From Vibrio mimicus (GTDB lineage Bacteria > Pseudomonadota > Gammaproteobacteria > Enterobacterales > Vibrionaceae), in NCBI RefSeq assembly GCF_019048845.1, contig NZ_CP077426.1, positions 977,501 through 1,041,500 of the forward strand: 64,000 bases of DNA. The letters run 5' to 3'. This document shows positions 16,791-26,994 of this stretch, piece after piece. The position numbers and the translations under genes were made by a program. How positions within the stretch are numbered: position 1 is the first letter of the stretch; every line of letters starts with the position of its first letter. The notes beneath the pieces were generated by a model. It did no database searches. It was not told the origin of the DNA and was given only the letters and a program-made list of their open reading frames with translations.

Positions 16791-19475
16791 ATGCCTGTTA
16801 CTAATCTGGCTGAACTTGATGCTCTGGTTGCTCGCGTTAAAGCAGCACAAGCTGAATTTGCTACTTTCTCTCAAGAACAAGTAGACAAAATCTTCCGCGC
16901 AGCATCTCTCGCAGCAAACCAAGCGCGTATCCCGCTAGCTCAAATGGCGGTAGAAGAATCAGGTATGGGTATTGTTGAAGATAAAGTTATCAAAAACCAT
17001 TTTGCTTCTGAGTTTATCTACAACAAATACAAAGACGAAAAAACCTGTGGCATCCTCGAAGAAGATGAAAACCTAGGTACTATGACCATCGCTGAGCCTG
17101 TTGGCATCATTTGTGGTATCGTCCCAACCACTAACCCAACCTCAACCGCGATCTTCAAATCACTGATTTCTCTGAAGACTCGTAACGGTATCATCTTCTC
17201 TCCACACCCACGTGCGAAAAACTCAACCAATGCAGCAGCGAAACTGGTTCTGGATGCAGCAATCGCAGCGGGTGCTCCAAAAGACATCATCGGTTGGATT
17301 GACCAACCTTCAGTTGAGCTATCAAATGCTCTGATGAAACACGATGGCATCGCACTCATCCTTGCAACTGGTGGTCCAGGCATGGTGAAAGCAGCTTACT
17401 CTTCTGGTAAACCAGCAATCGGTGTAGGTGCAGGTAACGTTCCTGTTGTTATCGATGAAACTGCTGACATCAAACGTGCTGTTGCTTCTATCCTAATGTC
17501 TAAAACGTTCGATAACGGTGTAGTGTGTGCTTCTGAACAAGCGGCTATCGTAGTGAGCGAAGTTTACGATGAAGTGAAAGAGCGTTTCGCAACACACAAA
17601 GCGCACGTACTGAGCAAGGCTGATGCAGACAAAGTGCGTAAAGTGCTGCTGATTGATGGCGCGCTGAATGCGAAAATCGTAGGTCAACCTGCTGCCGCTA
17701 TCGCTGAAATGGCAGGTGTAAAAGTACCTGCAGACACTAAAGTGCTGGTGGGTGAAGGTCTGGGCAAAGTCTCTTATGATGACGAATTCGCTCACGAAAA
17801 ACTGTCTCCAACGCTAGGTCTGTTCCGTGCCGACAACTTCGAAGACGCGGTTGCACAAGCAGTAACTATGGTAGAGATCGGCGGTATCGGTCACACCTCA
17901 GGTCTGTACACCAACCAAGACGTTAACGCAGATCGTATCCGTTACTTCGGTGACAAACTGAAAACTGCCCGTATTCTTGTCAACATCCCAACCACTCATG
18001 GTGGTATCGGTGACCTGTACAACTTCAACGTTGCACCGTCTCTGACTCTGGGTTGTGGTTCTTGGGGTGGTAACTCAATTTCTGAGAACGTAGGTCCTAA
18101 GCACCTAATCAACAAGAAAACTGTTGCGAAGCGAGCTGAAAACATGTTGTGGCACAAACTACCTAAGTCTATCTACTTCCGCCGTGGTAGCCTTCCAATC
18201 GCACTGAGCGATCTTGAAGGTAAGAAACGTGCATTCCTAGTTACTGACCGTTTCCTATTCAACAACGGTTATGCAGACGATGTGGTTGCCCTGCTGAAAG
18301 CGCAAGGTATGGAAGTTCAGACATTCTTCGAAGTAGAGGCGGATCCAACGCTGTCTGTAGTAGAAAAAGGCGCAGCAGCAATGCAAAGCTTCCAACCAGA
18401 TGTGATTCTCGCTCTAGGTGGTGGTTCACCAATGGATGCGGCGAAGATCATGTGGGTAATGTACGAGCACCCAGAAACTCACTTCGCGGAACTGGCAATG
18501 CGCTTTATGGACATCCGTAAACGTATCTACAAGTTCCCTAAAATGGGTAAAAAAGCAGAATTGGTATGTATCACTACCACTTCAGGTACGGGTTCAGAAG
18601 TGACACCGTTTGCGGTTGTGACAGACGACAAGACTGGCGCTAAGTACCCACTAGCAGACTACGAACTGACTCCTCAAATGGCGATCGTAGATGCAAACCT
18701 AGTGATGAACATGCCTAAGTCTCTGACTGCTTTCGGTGGTTACGATGCGGTAACTCACGCACTAGAAGCTTACGTATCAGTTCTAGCGAACGAATACTCA
18801 GACGGTCAGGCTCTGCAAGCACTGAAGATGCTGAAAGAGTACCTACCTTCAAGCTACGCGAACGGCGCGAAAGACCCAATCGCTCGTGAGAAAGTACACA
18901 ACGCAGCAACCATTGCAGGTATCGCATTTGCGAACGCGTTCCTAGGTGTATGTCACTCTATGGCGCACAAGATCGGTGCTGAGTTCCACTTACCACACGG
19001 TCTAGCTAACGCGCTATTGATTGCTAACGTGGTACGTTACAACGCGAACGACAACCCAACTAAACAAACTGCGTTCTCTCAATACGACCGCCCACAAGCA
19101 CGTCGTCGTTATGCAGAAGTGGCTGACCACTTAGGTCTGAGCCAAGCGGGCGACCGTACTGCGCAGAAGATTGAACGTCTGCTTACATGGTTGGATGAAC
19201 TGAAAGCGAACCTAGACATTCCAATGTCTATCCAAGCGGCTGGTGTAAACGAAGCTGACTTCTTGGCAAAAGTGGATGAGCTAGCGGTTGAAGCGTTTGA
19301 TGACCAATGTACTGGCGCAAACCCACGTTACCCACTGATTGCTGAGCTAAAAGAAGTTCTGCTGGCTTCTTACTACGGTAAACCATTCGTAGAAGGTCAA
19401 ACTTTTGAAGGCACTACTGTTATCGTAAAGAAAGCAGATCAAGAAGCAGCTAAAGCACCAAAAGCGAAAAAATAA
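16791..19475 (+). CDS. adhE: Bifunctional aldehyde-alcohol dehydrogenase AdhE
   Basis: The 894-residue fermentative enzyme converts acetyl-CoA to acetaldehyde and then to ethanol, regenerating NAD+. The N-terminal half is an acylating aldehyde dehydrogenase (GIICGIVPTTNPTSTAIFK; catalytic cysteine in NGVVCASEQ). The C-terminal half is an iron alcohol dehydrogenase (GGGSPMDAAK; metal-binding histidines in CHSMAHKIGAEFHLPHG). Length is close to E. coli AdhE (891). In E. coli the protein forms filaments called spirosomes. The start has GGAGATT nearby. Codon use looks strongly biased, consistent with high expression. Confidence 0.97.
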   Translation: MPVTNLAELDALVARVKAAQAEFATFSQEQVDKIFRAASLAANQARIPLAQMAVEESGMGIVEDKVIKNHFASEFIYNKYKDEKTCGILEEDENLGTMTIAEPVGIICGIVPTTNPTSTAIFKSLISLKTRNGIIFSPHPRAKNSTNAAAKLVLDAAIAAGAPKDIIGWIDQPSVELSNALMKHDGIALILATGGPGMVKAAYSSGKPAIGVGAGNVPVVIDETADIKRAVASILMSKTFDNGVVCASEQAAIVVSEVYDEVKERFATHKAHVLSKADADKVRKVLLIDGALNAKIVGQPAAAIAEMAGVKVPADTKVLVGEGLGKVSYDDEFAHEKLSPTLGLFRADNFEDAVAQAVTMVEIGGIGHTSGLYTNQDVNADRIRYFGDKLKTARILVNIPTTHGGIGDLYNFNVAPSLTLGCGSWGGNSISENVGPKHLINKKTVAKRAENMLWHKLPKSIYFRRGSLPIALSDLEGKKRAFLVTDRFLFNNGYADDVVALLKAQGMEVQTFFEVEADPTLSVVEKGAAAMQSFQPDVILALGGGSPMDAAKIMWVMYEHPETHFAELAMRFMDIRKRIYKFPKMGKKAELVCITTTSGTGSEVTPFAVVTDDKTGAKYPLADYELTPQMAIVDANLVMNMPKSLTAFGGYDAVTHALEAYVSVLANEYSDGQALQALKMLKEYLPSSYANGAKDPIAREKVHNAATIAGIAFANAFLGVCHSMAHKIGAEFHLPHGLANALLIANVVRYNANDNPTKQTAFSQYDRPQARRRYAEVADHLGLSQAGDRTAQKIERLLTWLDELKANLDIPMSIQAAGVNEADFLAKVDELAVEAFDDQCTGANPRYPLIAELKEVLLASYYGKPFVEGQTFEGTTVIVKKADQEAAKAPKAKK

Positions 19476-19517
19476 TGTGATTGGTTTTCGCTAGCACGAA
19501 ACAAATCGGGAAATACA

Positions 19518-19542
19518 AACCCTCCGCAAGGAGGGTTTTTTT
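19518..19542 (+). terminator. adhE terminator
   Basis: AACCCTCC and GGAGGGTT form a stem with a 4-base loop, followed by a run of T. Confidence 0.85.
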
Positions 19543-19650
19543 ATGCCTTGAGATTAGAAGAGACGCAACGTGTGAAGCGTTCTTTATTGATGAGCATGCC
19601 CAACAGAAAGTAGCGCTCTTTTTCCAAGCAAACTCATCCTAGAGCTTGAA

Positions 19651-20526
19651 CTAAGTCCACATCACCAGAATAGCCGCAAGTGCAACCAGAATGAGTCCCA
19701 AGCCATCTTTAATTCGTACTTTCTGCTGCAGCCAAAATACAGAGATCAACATAGTAAAAAAGATTTCTACCTGACCGAGTGTTTTAACATAAGGCACCGC
19801 CTGCAAAGACATCGCACCAAACCAGCCAATCGATCCTAAACAGCTACTTGCACTCGTGAGCATAACCAGTTTTGGTCGCTGCCAAAGTTGCCATAAAGTT
19901 GGGCGATCTTGAATAAATAGGTAACCGACCAAGCAAAGGGTTTGCAGGGTGATAACGAAAAGTAGCACCCAAGCAGCACTATAGGGAAAGGGTAGTTGAG
20001 AGGCGATACTGGCTTCACGAACCCAAAGTGACGTCAGAGCAAAAGCACTGCCACTGCCTAATCCGAGCATAACCGTAGGCAGTGAAAGCTGCCGTAAGCC
20101 TCCATGGCTACTTAGCATAAACACCCCGACACCACCAATTAGCACACCAACCCAGCCTAACAGGGTCAGTTGAGTACCAAAAAAGAACAAACCTAGTATT
20201 GCAGCGACCAAGGCTTCACTTTTAGCAAGCCCAGCCCCGACAGCATAATTATTGAATTTGAAAAGCTTTACCATGAGTGCAGTTGCGAGAATCTGCATAA
20301 ATGAGGCTCCGATGACATAACCCCAGAAGGTAATGGAAAAGCTAGGCAGCGCAGCTGGTTGCCACTGATAGAGAGTTACAAGATAAACAGCAGCAAGCGG
20401 GCTTGCCCATAGAAAGCGTGCAAGGGTAACACCAGCGGTGGATACATCACCTGACAAACGACTTTGAAAAGCGTTGCGCCAAGATTGCATAAAGGCAGCA
20501 AATAAGGTGAGAAAAATCCATGTCAT
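19651..20526 (-). CDS. DMT-family (EamA) permease
   Basis: 291 residues with about ten membrane helices arranged as two EamA repeats, for example FWGYVIGASFMQIL and GWVGVLIGGVGVFML. It belongs to the drug/metabolite transporter superfamily of inner-membrane exporters or importers; the substrate cannot be inferred from sequence. It lies between the adhE terminator and the rne 3' region and appears to be transcribed alone. Confidence 0.8.
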   Translation of the reverse strand: MTWIFLTLFAAFMQSWRNAFQSRLSGDVSTAGVTLARFLWASPLAAVYLVTLYQWQPAALPSFSITFWGYVIGASFMQILATALMVKLFKFNNYAVGAGLAKSEALVAAILGLFFFGTQLTLLGWVGVLIGGVGVFMLSSHGGLRQLSLPTVMLGLGSGSAFALTSLWVREASIASQLPFPYSAAWVLLFVITLQTLCLVGYLFIQDRPTLWQLWQRPKLVMLTSASSCLGSIGWFGAMSLQAVPYVKTLGQVEIFFTMLISVFWLQQKVRIKDGLGLILVALAAILVMWT

Positions 20527-20634
20527 GACAAACTCCTGAGAAAAGCAGAAGTTCTATGCTAGGGAAAGGTAAAATTATCAGCAAGATAAATCATTGGTGA
20601 TTTGAAAGGGGTGAGCAAGGCTGCCTTTGTGAAG

Positions 20635-20823
20635 CTATCCAGCTAAAACATCGCTTGCCACTTTGTATGTAGGATCTTCTTTAAGGTTGATTTCAAGCAA
20701 GCTGCCTGCTTTGCGCAGTAGAGCTCGGAAATCTTGTTTCGGGACTCTGCGAGCTAATCTGAAAGTAGCCCATTCAAAAGTTCCAAAAGAAAGGGCTGCG
20801 TAGCAGCCCTTATCGTATTGTTT
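20635..20823 (-). pseudogene. Coding-like open frame just downstream of rne
   Basis: In the same frame as rne, immediately after its TGA and TAG stops, 60-odd codons stay open and end with TAG at 20635-20637. The predicted residues look protein-like (RLARRVPKQDFRALLRKAG, then SLLEINLKEDPTYKVASDV). No ATG, GTG or TTG start with a ribosome site was found, and the rne terminator lies inside it. It may be a remnant of a displaced small gene, a gene with an unusual start, or chance. Confidence 0.25.
20785..20811 (-). terminator. rne terminator
   Basis: AAGGGCTGC and GCAGCCCTT form a 9-base-pair stem; on the minus strand a T-rich stretch follows. It lies about 20 bases after the rne stop codon. 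Confidence 0.75.
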
Positions 20824-20829
20824 TACCTA

Positions 20830-23800
20830 TCAGAAGCTTTGTGGTTTGGCCATAGCTGCGCTGGCTTGATTGCGTGCAACTTGACTACCCGCACCACGTG
20901 CCTGATAACGCTCTGCACGTAGTGGCGCTGCATTAACCAACACTTCACTGATCTCTTGTGAACCCGGCGCTTTAGTCATCGGTGAGGATGCACTAGGTTG
21001 TTCGATTACAGCTTTAGCCGTGAGCTTTGTGTTGCTCGCTTTCACAGGCTTCACAACTTTAATTTTCTCAGCTGGTTTTTCGGTAACTACTTTATCTTCA
21101 ACCACTGACTGTACTGCTGGCACTTCTGCAACTTCAATCATTGCAGGAGCTGCAACTTCAACGATAGGCGTTTCAATCATTGGTGTTTCAACAGACTCGA
21201 CAATCGTTTCAATCATCTGCTCTTGCTCAATTCGTTGAGGTTCAATCGTAGCTGGTTGACGACGAGCGATCACTTTACCCATTGCCATTTCTGGGAAAGC
21301 AACACCACCTAAAGTACGTGGAGTTTCAACAACACCAGTTTCTACCACAGCAGATGGAGTAACATGTGTCACATGTTGAGCTACTTCAGTAGTTTCATGG
21401 CGTGATTGTGGACGCGGAGCTAAATCGTAGCGAGGCATCACTTTACCCATCGCCATCTCAGGAGAGGCAACTCCACCTTTACGTAGACGGAACGGGTTAG
21501 GACGACGGTCACGACCACGGCGACGACGCTGACCACTAGCGCGCAGATGACGTGGAGAACGGCGGTTACGACGCTGTTTCTGATCATCTTCGTTATCGTC
21601 TTGAGCTGAATCTGCGTAATCTTCTGTTGCTGGCAGATTAACAGATGCAGGCGCTTCAAACTCATTGCTGATAGGCGCTGATTGAAGATTGTCTAACTCT
21701 TCAGCCGCAATCTGATCTTTTACACGAATTTGCTTGGTCAGCTTACGGCGTTGACGACGCTCTTTAACAACAGCGGCTTTCTCTTCTTTTGGCTCTGCCG
21801 CTTTTACGTCTTGTTGCTGAGCTTCTGCCGCCAATTGACGTCCTTGCTCTAGCAGCTTAGCGGTTTTGCTCTCATCACGCTTGTTACGGCGATCTTGGCG
21901 CTCAGCACGATCCGAATCAGGGCGTTCATTGCGCTCGGTACGCTCACCACGCTCTTGCTTAGGTTTACGATCTTGTGGCTTACGTTGATTGCTTGAGCCT
22001 TCTTTATCGTTGCGATCGCTACGTTCATTACGTTCGCCATTTTCCTCATTGCCACGACGACGGTTTCTATCGCGAGGATTACGGCGACGATCATTGTTAC
22101 GCTCATTACGTTCGCGACGAGGTTTATCTTGTTCGTTGCTCGTTGCCGCCGTTGCTTCTGTTTTTGTTGCTTCAGGTGCAGGAGCAAATAGGTTGGCAAT
22201 GGCTTTGAATATACGGCTGAATAAGCTAGGTTGAGCTGGCTGTGCAGTTTCAACGGGGCGATGTGGTTCCGTTTTCGTTTTTGGCGCAGGTGCTGGTACT
22301 GCTTCTGCTGGAGCAGCGAAACCTTTTAATACCGGCTCTTCAAGACGTTTTGGCTTAAGCTCAACATCTTGCGTTTCTTTGCCTTCAGCTTCTTTCATCG
22401 CTTCCAGCTTTTTCGGGATTAAGTAAGACAGAATGTCCTGTTCTTCACCGTCACGCACGCGGATCACTTCAAAGTGTGGCGTTTCCATATCGGAATTCGG
22501 CACGATGGTGATACGGACTTGTTGCGCTTTTTCAATATGATTGATTGAGCGACGTTTCTCGTTTAACAGATAAGAAGCAATAGACACTGGCACTACCGCA
22601 AGTACTTGCGAGGTGTTGTCTTTCAGTGCTTCTTCTTCAATTAAGCGCAGAACCGAGAGTGCCAAAGATTCGTTATCACGAATCACCCCAGTTCCTGTAC
22701 AACGAGGACAGATGTGGTGGCTAGCTTCTGCCAGAGACGGGCTCAAGCGTTGGCGTGACATCTCAAGTAGACCGAAGCGTGAAATACGACCGATCTGAAC
22801 ACGAGCACGGTCAACACGAACAGCTTCACGTAGGCGATTTTCCACTTCACGTTGATGGCGTACTGGAGTCATATCGATAAAGTCGATAACGACTAGGCCA
22901 CCTAAGTCACGCAGACGAAGTTGGCGTGCGATCTCATCAGCAGCCTCTAGGTTGGTATTGAGAGCGGTCTCTTCAATATCGCCACCTTTGGTTGCGCGTG
23001 CTGAGTTGATATCAATCGAAGTAAGAGCTTCCGTTGGGTCAATCACAATTGAGCCACCAGAAGGTAAACGAACTTCACGTTGGAAAGCCGATTCAATCTG
23101 GCTTTCGATTTGGAAATGACTGAACAGCGGCACTTCACCATCGTACTTCTTAACACGGTTAACGAAGTCAGGGCGTACCAAACGGATGTGCTCGAGAGCA
23201 CGTTCGTAAATGCTGGTACTGTCGATAAGAATTTCACCGATATCACGACGCAAGTAATCACGGATCGCACGAACAATCACGTTACTTTCTTGGTGGATAA
23301 GGAACGGTGCAGGGTTTGAATCAGACGCTTGTTTAATCGCACTCCAGTGCTTAAGCAGTACGTTTAAGTCCCACTCTAACTCTTCGGCACTTTTTCCTAC
23401 GCCTGCAGTACGGACAATAAGACCCATACCTTGTGGCAGTTCAAGTGAGCTGAGTGCAGATTTTAGTTCAGTACGTTCATCACCTTCGATACGGCGAGAA
23501 ATACCACCAGCCCGAGGGTTGTTAGGCATAAGAACAAGGTAGCTACCTGCAAGAGAAATAAAAGTAGTGAGTGCTGCCCCTTTACTACCGCGCTCCTCTT
23601 TTTCGATTTGCACGATCACTTCCTGGCCTTCGTTCAAAACATCTTTGATGTTTGGACGACCTTGGTAGCTATAACCATCAGGGAAGTATTCGCGAGCAAT
23701 TTCTTTGAGAGGGAGGAAACCGTGTCTTTCTGCACCGTAATCAACGAATGCGGCTTCTAGACTAGGTTCAATACGGGTAATGCGGCCTTTATAGATATTT

Positions 23801-23916
23801 GCTTTTTTCGATTCGTGCCCCGGACTTTCAATATCCAGATCGAACAGACGTTGGCCATCGACCAACGCTACACGCAACTCTTCTTTTTGAGTTGCGTTAA
23901 TTAACATTCTTTTCAT
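20830..23916 (-). CDS. rne: Ribonuclease E
   Basis: The 1028-residue endonuclease initiates mRNA decay and processes rRNA and tRNA at the inner membrane. The N-terminal catalytic half (about 1-510) has an S1 domain (about 36-118), the catalytic acid motifs [12 protein letters not shown] and VVIDFIDM, and the zinc-link CPRCTGTG. The C-terminal scaffold is long, low-complexity, and rich in Arg, Glu and Asn, with RNA-binding RRNRR-type clusters. A motif [12 protein letters not shown] occurs twice in the tail. The last about 50 residues resemble the PNPase-binding end of E. coli RNase E. Length is slightly below E. coli (1061). Confidence 0.97.
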   Translation of the reverse strand: MKRMLINATQKEELRVALVDGQRLFDLDIESPGHESKKANIYKGRITRIEPSLEAAFVDYGAERHGFLPLKEIAREYFPDGYSYQGRPNIKDVLNEGQEVIVQIEKEERGSKGAALTTFISLAGSYLVLMPNNPRAGGISRRIEGDERTELKSALSSLELPQGMGLIVRTAGVGKSAEELEWDLNVLLKHWSAIKQASDSNPAPFLIHQESNVIVRAIRDYLRRDIGEILIDSTSIYERALEHIRLVRPDFVNRVKKYDGEVPLFSHFQIESQIESAFQREVRLPSGGSIVIDPTEALTSIDINSARATKGGDIEETALNTNLEAADEIARQLRLRDLGGLVVIDFIDMTPVRHQREVENRLREAVRVDRARVQIGRISRFGLLEMSRQRLSPSLAEASHHICPRCTGTGVIRDNESLALSVLRLIEEEALKDNTSQVLAVVPVSIASYLLNEKRRSINHIEKAQQVRITIVPNSDMETPHFEVIRVRDGEEQDILSYLIPKKLEAMKEAEGKETQDVELKPKRLEEPVLKGFAAPAEAVPAPAPKTKTEPHRPVETAQPAQPSLFSRIFKAIANLFAPAPEATKTEATAATSNEQDKPRRERNERNNDRRRNPRDRNRRRGNEENGERNERSDRNDKEGSSNQRKPQDRKPKQERGERTERNERPDSDRAERQDRRNKRDESKTAKLLEQGRQLAAEAQQQDVKAAEPKEEKAAVVKERRQRRKLTKQIRVKDQIAAEELDNLQSAPISNEFEAPASVNLPATEDYADSAQDDNEDDQKQRRNRRSPRHLRASGQRRRRGRDRRPNPFRLRKGGVASPEMAMGKVMPRYDLAPRPQSRHETTEVAQHVTHVTPSAVVETGVVETPRTLGGVAFPEMAMGKVIARRQPATIEPQRIEQEQMIETIVESVETPMIETPIVEVAAPAMIEVAEVPAVQSVVEDKVVTEKPAEKIKVVKPVKASNTKLTAKAVIEQPSASSPMTKAPGSQEISEVLVNAAPLRAERYQARGAGSQVARNQASAAMAKPQSF

Positions 23917-24250
23917 TTAGAAATCTCGTTTTCTTAATATAGTTTTGATTCTTTTTTGTTGCCGTGTTTCGTTTTCACGGTGCCTGATCCCATGGCTTAT
24001 TCGGTACAGCCTCCCGGCTGGAGGGGATGCTCTGGGGCACAACAGTATTCACAAGCATACGATTGCCTGTGATCCGCTATAAAGGCGGTGGGTACTCAAC
24101 ATGAAAAGACGATGAGTAGAGCAACAAAAAGCCTCAAACTGTGTGTCTTACGCCGTGTGCTGCACTCAATTTTTCGACTGACTACTCATTAACTTTGCTA
24201 GAAATTGAACGGTAAAGAACAAAATGCCACCAGTTCAGCTCTTGCAGCTG
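23917..24250 (-). promoter_or_regulatory. Structured rne 5' leader
   Basis: About 330 bases upstream of rne contain several hairpins on the minus strand: CCGTG with CACGG (about 23962-23982), CCTCC with GGAGG (about 24010-24025) and CCGC with GCGG (about 24072-24090). In E. coli a leader of about 360 bases with such hairpins lets RNase E cut its own mRNA and autoregulate. The position, length and hairpins suggest the same here; the exact transcription start is not determined. Confidence 0.55.
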
Positions 24251-24527
24251 TGAACTATAGCAGTGACAGTGAACGTCAGCAATCAGCTTTGCTATGTAGC
24301 GCGAATTATTTGCGGGAGATTACAAAAAGTTAAGGTGGTAACTTATTGTTAAATAAAAATAATAACAATGAAGAGTGCTTTGCATGGCAAGGATGTATTC
24401 AGATTCTACAGCAGCCCTACTGTAAGCTGGGTTAATTTGCCAACAAATCGCGGTTAGGATGCATGAAAAATGTCTTTTGGTTTCTAAGAAAATGTGACTT
24501 TAACAATATTCCAGATAGAATAGCGGC
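24251..24527. promoter_or_regulatory. Divergent rne/rluC promoter region
   Basis: This 277-base AT-rich stretch lies between the structured rne leader and the rluC start and should hold both promoters. No gene is recognised in it. Confidence 0.4.
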
Positions 24528-25475
24528 ATGAACGAAATCAGAACTCAAGTCCAGTTCATCGACATTGATGAAGACATGGCTGGTCAGCGCATTGATAATT
24601 TTTTGCGCAACCAATTAAAAACAATTCCGAAAAGCGTGGTTTATCGAATTCTGCGTAAGGGTGAAGTGCGCGTGAACAAAAAGCGCGTGAAAGCCGAATA
24701 TAAGCTAGAAGCGGGCGATGTGGTGCGAGTCCCCCCCGTTACGGTTGAAGTCAAAGAGAATGAGCCAGCTCCACCCAGCACCAAACTCAACAAAGTAGCG
24801 GAGTTGGAGCACTGTATCGTTTATGAAGATGATCATCTGCTGATCCTAAATAAGCCCTCAGGTACAGCGGTACATGGTGGGAGTGGTTTACACTTTGGGG
24901 CGATTGAGGCGCTGCGTGCTTTGCGACCTCAAGCTCGTTTTCTTGAATTAGTACATCGTATTGACCGTGATACCTCCGGCATTCTGCTTGTCGCTAAAAA
25001 GCGTTCAGCGCTGCGTCATTTACAGGCTCAGTTTCGTGAAAAAACGGTGCAGAAATACTATTACGCTTTAGTAATGGGACACTGGGATTCTGAATGCAAA
25101 GTGGTCAATGCGCCGTTGCTGAAAAATGAAGTTAACAGCATTGTACGAGTCAACCCAAACGGTAAACCGTCTGAAACGCGATTCCGTATTCTGGAGAAGT
25201 TTGCTGAGGCTACTTTAGTACAAGCGAGTCCTGTTACTGGGCGTACTCACCAAATCCGTGTACACACTCAATACATGGGGCATCCGATAGCGTGGGATGA
25301 TCGTTATGGCGATCGTCGGTTTGATGCTTACACGGCAAAGTTTGGTATTGAACGATTATTCTTGCATGCGGCGAACATTCAATTTGTTCATCCGGCCAGT
25401 GAGGAGAAAATGGAGATTAACGCTCCGCTTGAGGCGCATCTTGAGCAAGCTCTTGCTAAAATGCGTCAGGCTTAA
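24528..25475 (+). CDS. rluC: 23S rRNA pseudouridine synthase RluC
   Basis: 315 residues: an S4 RNA-binding domain (about 17-80; VVYRILRKGEVRVNKKRVK) and an RluA-type catalytic domain with the motif HRIDRDTSGILLVAKK carrying the catalytic aspartate. RluC makes pseudouridine at 955, 2504 and 2580 of 23S rRNA in E. coli. The gene is divergent from rne, exactly as in E. coli. A shared terminator with yceF follows. Confidence 0.95.
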   Translation: MNEIRTQVQFIDIDEDMAGQRIDNFLRNQLKTIPKSVVYRILRKGEVRVNKKRVKAEYKLEAGDVVRVPPVTVEVKENEPAPPSTKLNKVAELEHCIVYEDDHLLILNKPSGTAVHGGSGLHFGAIEALRALRPQARFLELVHRIDRDTSGILLVAKKRSALRHLQAQFREKTVQKYYYALVMGHWDSECKVVNAPLLKNEVNSIVRVNPNGKPSETRFRILEKFAEATLVQASPVTGRTHQIRVHTQYMGHPIAWDDRYGDRRFDAYTAKFGIERLFLHAANIQFVHPASEEKMEINAPLEAHLEQALAKMRQA

Positions 25476-25485
25476 AGCATTATTC

Positions 25486-25509
25486 AAAAGGGCGAGATGT
25501 CGCCCTTTT
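25486..25509. terminator. Terminator between rluC and yceF
   Basis: AAAAGGGCGA and TCGCCCTTTT form a 10-base-pair stem usable in both directions between convergent genes. Confidence 0.8.
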
Positions 25510-25526
25510 GCTTATCAAGCACAAAG

Positions 25527-26108
25527 TCAGATGACGTTTAGGCCTTCTTGTTCAAGCAGTTGAATCAGCTTAATCAGCGGCAAACCGATGAGAGAGTTTG
25601 GGTCGTCGCCTTCCAATCGCTCAAACAGCGCAATTCCTAAGCCTTCACTTTTAAAACTACCCGCGCAATGCAGTGGTTGTTCAGCTTCCACATAACGTCG
25701 TGCCATGTCTTCTGATAAAACTCGAAAATGTACAGTGAAGGTGTCGCATACGACATGGGTTTGTTGAGTTTGGTTGTTAAAAAGCGCTAAACCCGTATAA
25801 AAAGTAATGGCCTTGCCACTTTGGCGTAAAAGTTGTTCAACGGCTTTTTCTACGGTTAATGGTTTGCCGATGATGTCATTGTCGATAATGCAGACTTGAT
25901 CGGAACCAATCACTAAACTGGGTTCTGCTAAAAAGCAGCTACGCGCTTTGTTTTCGGCTAAGCGCATCACCAAATGCTCTGGTGTTTCACCGATTAAAGG
26001 GGTTTCATCGCAATCTGGCTTGGCGGTGATAAAAGGCAACTTCAGTTTCGCCAGAATTTGTTGGCGAAATGGAGAAGTGGAAGCTAAAACTAGTTGGTAA
26101 TTTTGCAT
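25527..26108 (-). CDS. yceF: Maf-like nucleotide pyrophosphatase YceF
   Basis: 193 residues beginning with the Maf signature [14 protein letters not shown] and containing VIGSDQV and SFKSEGLG. In E. coli this paralogue hydrolyses 7-methyl-GTP and related modified nucleotides, acting as a house-cleaning enzyme. It is convergent with rluC and divergent from yceD, the conserved order in gammaproteobacteria. Confidence 0.92.
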   Translation of the reverse strand: MQNYQLVLASTSPFRQQILAKLKLPFITAKPDCDETPLIGETPEHLVMRLAENKARSCFLAEPSLVIGSDQVCIIDNDIIGKPLTVEKAVEQLLRQSGKAITFYTGLALFNNQTQQTHVVCDTFTVHFRVLSEDMARRYVEAEQPLHCAGSFKSEGLGIALFERLEGDDPNSLIGLPLIKLIQLLEQEGLNVI

Positions 26109-26255
26109 TTTACTTTACAATCATCGCGTGTTTGGCAGCAGCATAACGTATCCTAATGCGCTGTTCATAATGCTCTCTGTGGAAAGGGAAAAAAAACCAA
26201 GTTTTTTGCCTTTTTCTTTGACTAAATCTGTTTTGGAAGATAATATTCGCGCCCT

Positions 26256-26780
26256 ATGCAAAAGGTAAAAATACCGCGAACGGTTGATCCGGCTAAAGCC
26301 GCTCAGAAAAGATTAGACTTTGATGGCATCATCCAAGTTAATCTGTTCAAGCGCTTAGAGGAGTCAGTCGCAGGCGTTAAACGCGACGCTGAAGTTTCAT
26401 TGTCATTTGAGATTGATGAACAGCAACTGGTTGTTATCTCTGGTAAAGCTAACATCGAAGTTGATTTAGAGTGTCAGCGCTGTAACGAGGTTTTCGCACA
26501 CGAGTGTGAAGTTGAATTTACTTATACTCCTTATTTAGGTCGTAAAAGTGAAGAAGACGCCCCAGACGAGTATGATTTGGTAGATCTAAACGAGTTTGGC
26601 GAGGTTGACCTAGTTCAGTTAGTTGAAGACGAGTTCATCTTAAATTTGCCTCAAGTAGCAATGCACGACGAAGCGGATTGTAGCGTTGATTCAGACAATT
26701 TGGTGTTTGGTGAACTTCCTGAAGAAGTTTTGGAAGAGAAGCCGAATCCATTCGATGTTTTAAAAAGCTTGAAGAAGTAA
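26256..26780 (+). CDS. yceD: DUF177 protein YceD (23S rRNA accumulation)
   Basis: 174 residues matching YceD/DUF177. Conserved cysteines lie in [10 protein letters not shown], and the C-terminus ends [11 protein letters not shown]. Family members are needed for normal 23S rRNA accumulation in plants and are almost always linked to rpmF, as here. It is the first gene of the rpmF-plsX-fab cluster. Its own promoter region is shared with divergent yceF. Confidence 0.93.
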   Translation: MQKVKIPRTVDPAKAAQKRLDFDGIIQVNLFKRLEESVAGVKRDAEVSLSFEIDEQQLVVISGKANIEVDLECQRCNEVFAHECEVEFTYTPYLGRKSEEDAPDEYDLVDLNEFGEVDLVQLVEDEFILNLPQVAMHDEADCSVDSDNLVFGELPEEVLEEKPNPFDVLKSLKK

Positions 26781-26814
26781 TTCGCTAAGCATTCTTAACA
26801 TAGGAGTAGGGTCC

Positions 26815-26985
26815 ATGGCCGTACAACAAAACCGTAAAACACGTTCAAGACGTGGTATGCGTCGTTCACACGATGCGCTAACAGCTGCAGCGCTATCTGT
26901 AGACGCAACTTCAGGTGAAACTCACCTGCGCCACAATGTAACCGCTGAAGGTTACTACCGTGGTAAAAAGGTTATCAACAAGTAA
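26815..26985 (+). CDS. rpmF: 50S ribosomal protein L32
   Basis: A 56-residue basic protein beginning [19 protein letters not shown], the L32 signature. ATG 26815 follows TAGGAG at 26801-26806. It lies 34 bases after yceD and 9 bases before plsX, in the conserved yceD-rpmF-plsX-fabH order, so ribosome and lipid synthesis are co-transcribed. Confidence 0.97.
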   Translation: MAVQQNRKTRSRRGMRRSHDALTAAALSVDATSGETHLRHNVTAEGYYRGKKVINK

Positions 26986-26994
26986 GGTTGACCT

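Noticed and set aside
21975..22253. Arg/Ser/Leu-rich or Val-rich frames opposite the rne tail
   Set aside because: They are shadows created by the repetitive Arg/Glu codons of the RNase E scaffold.
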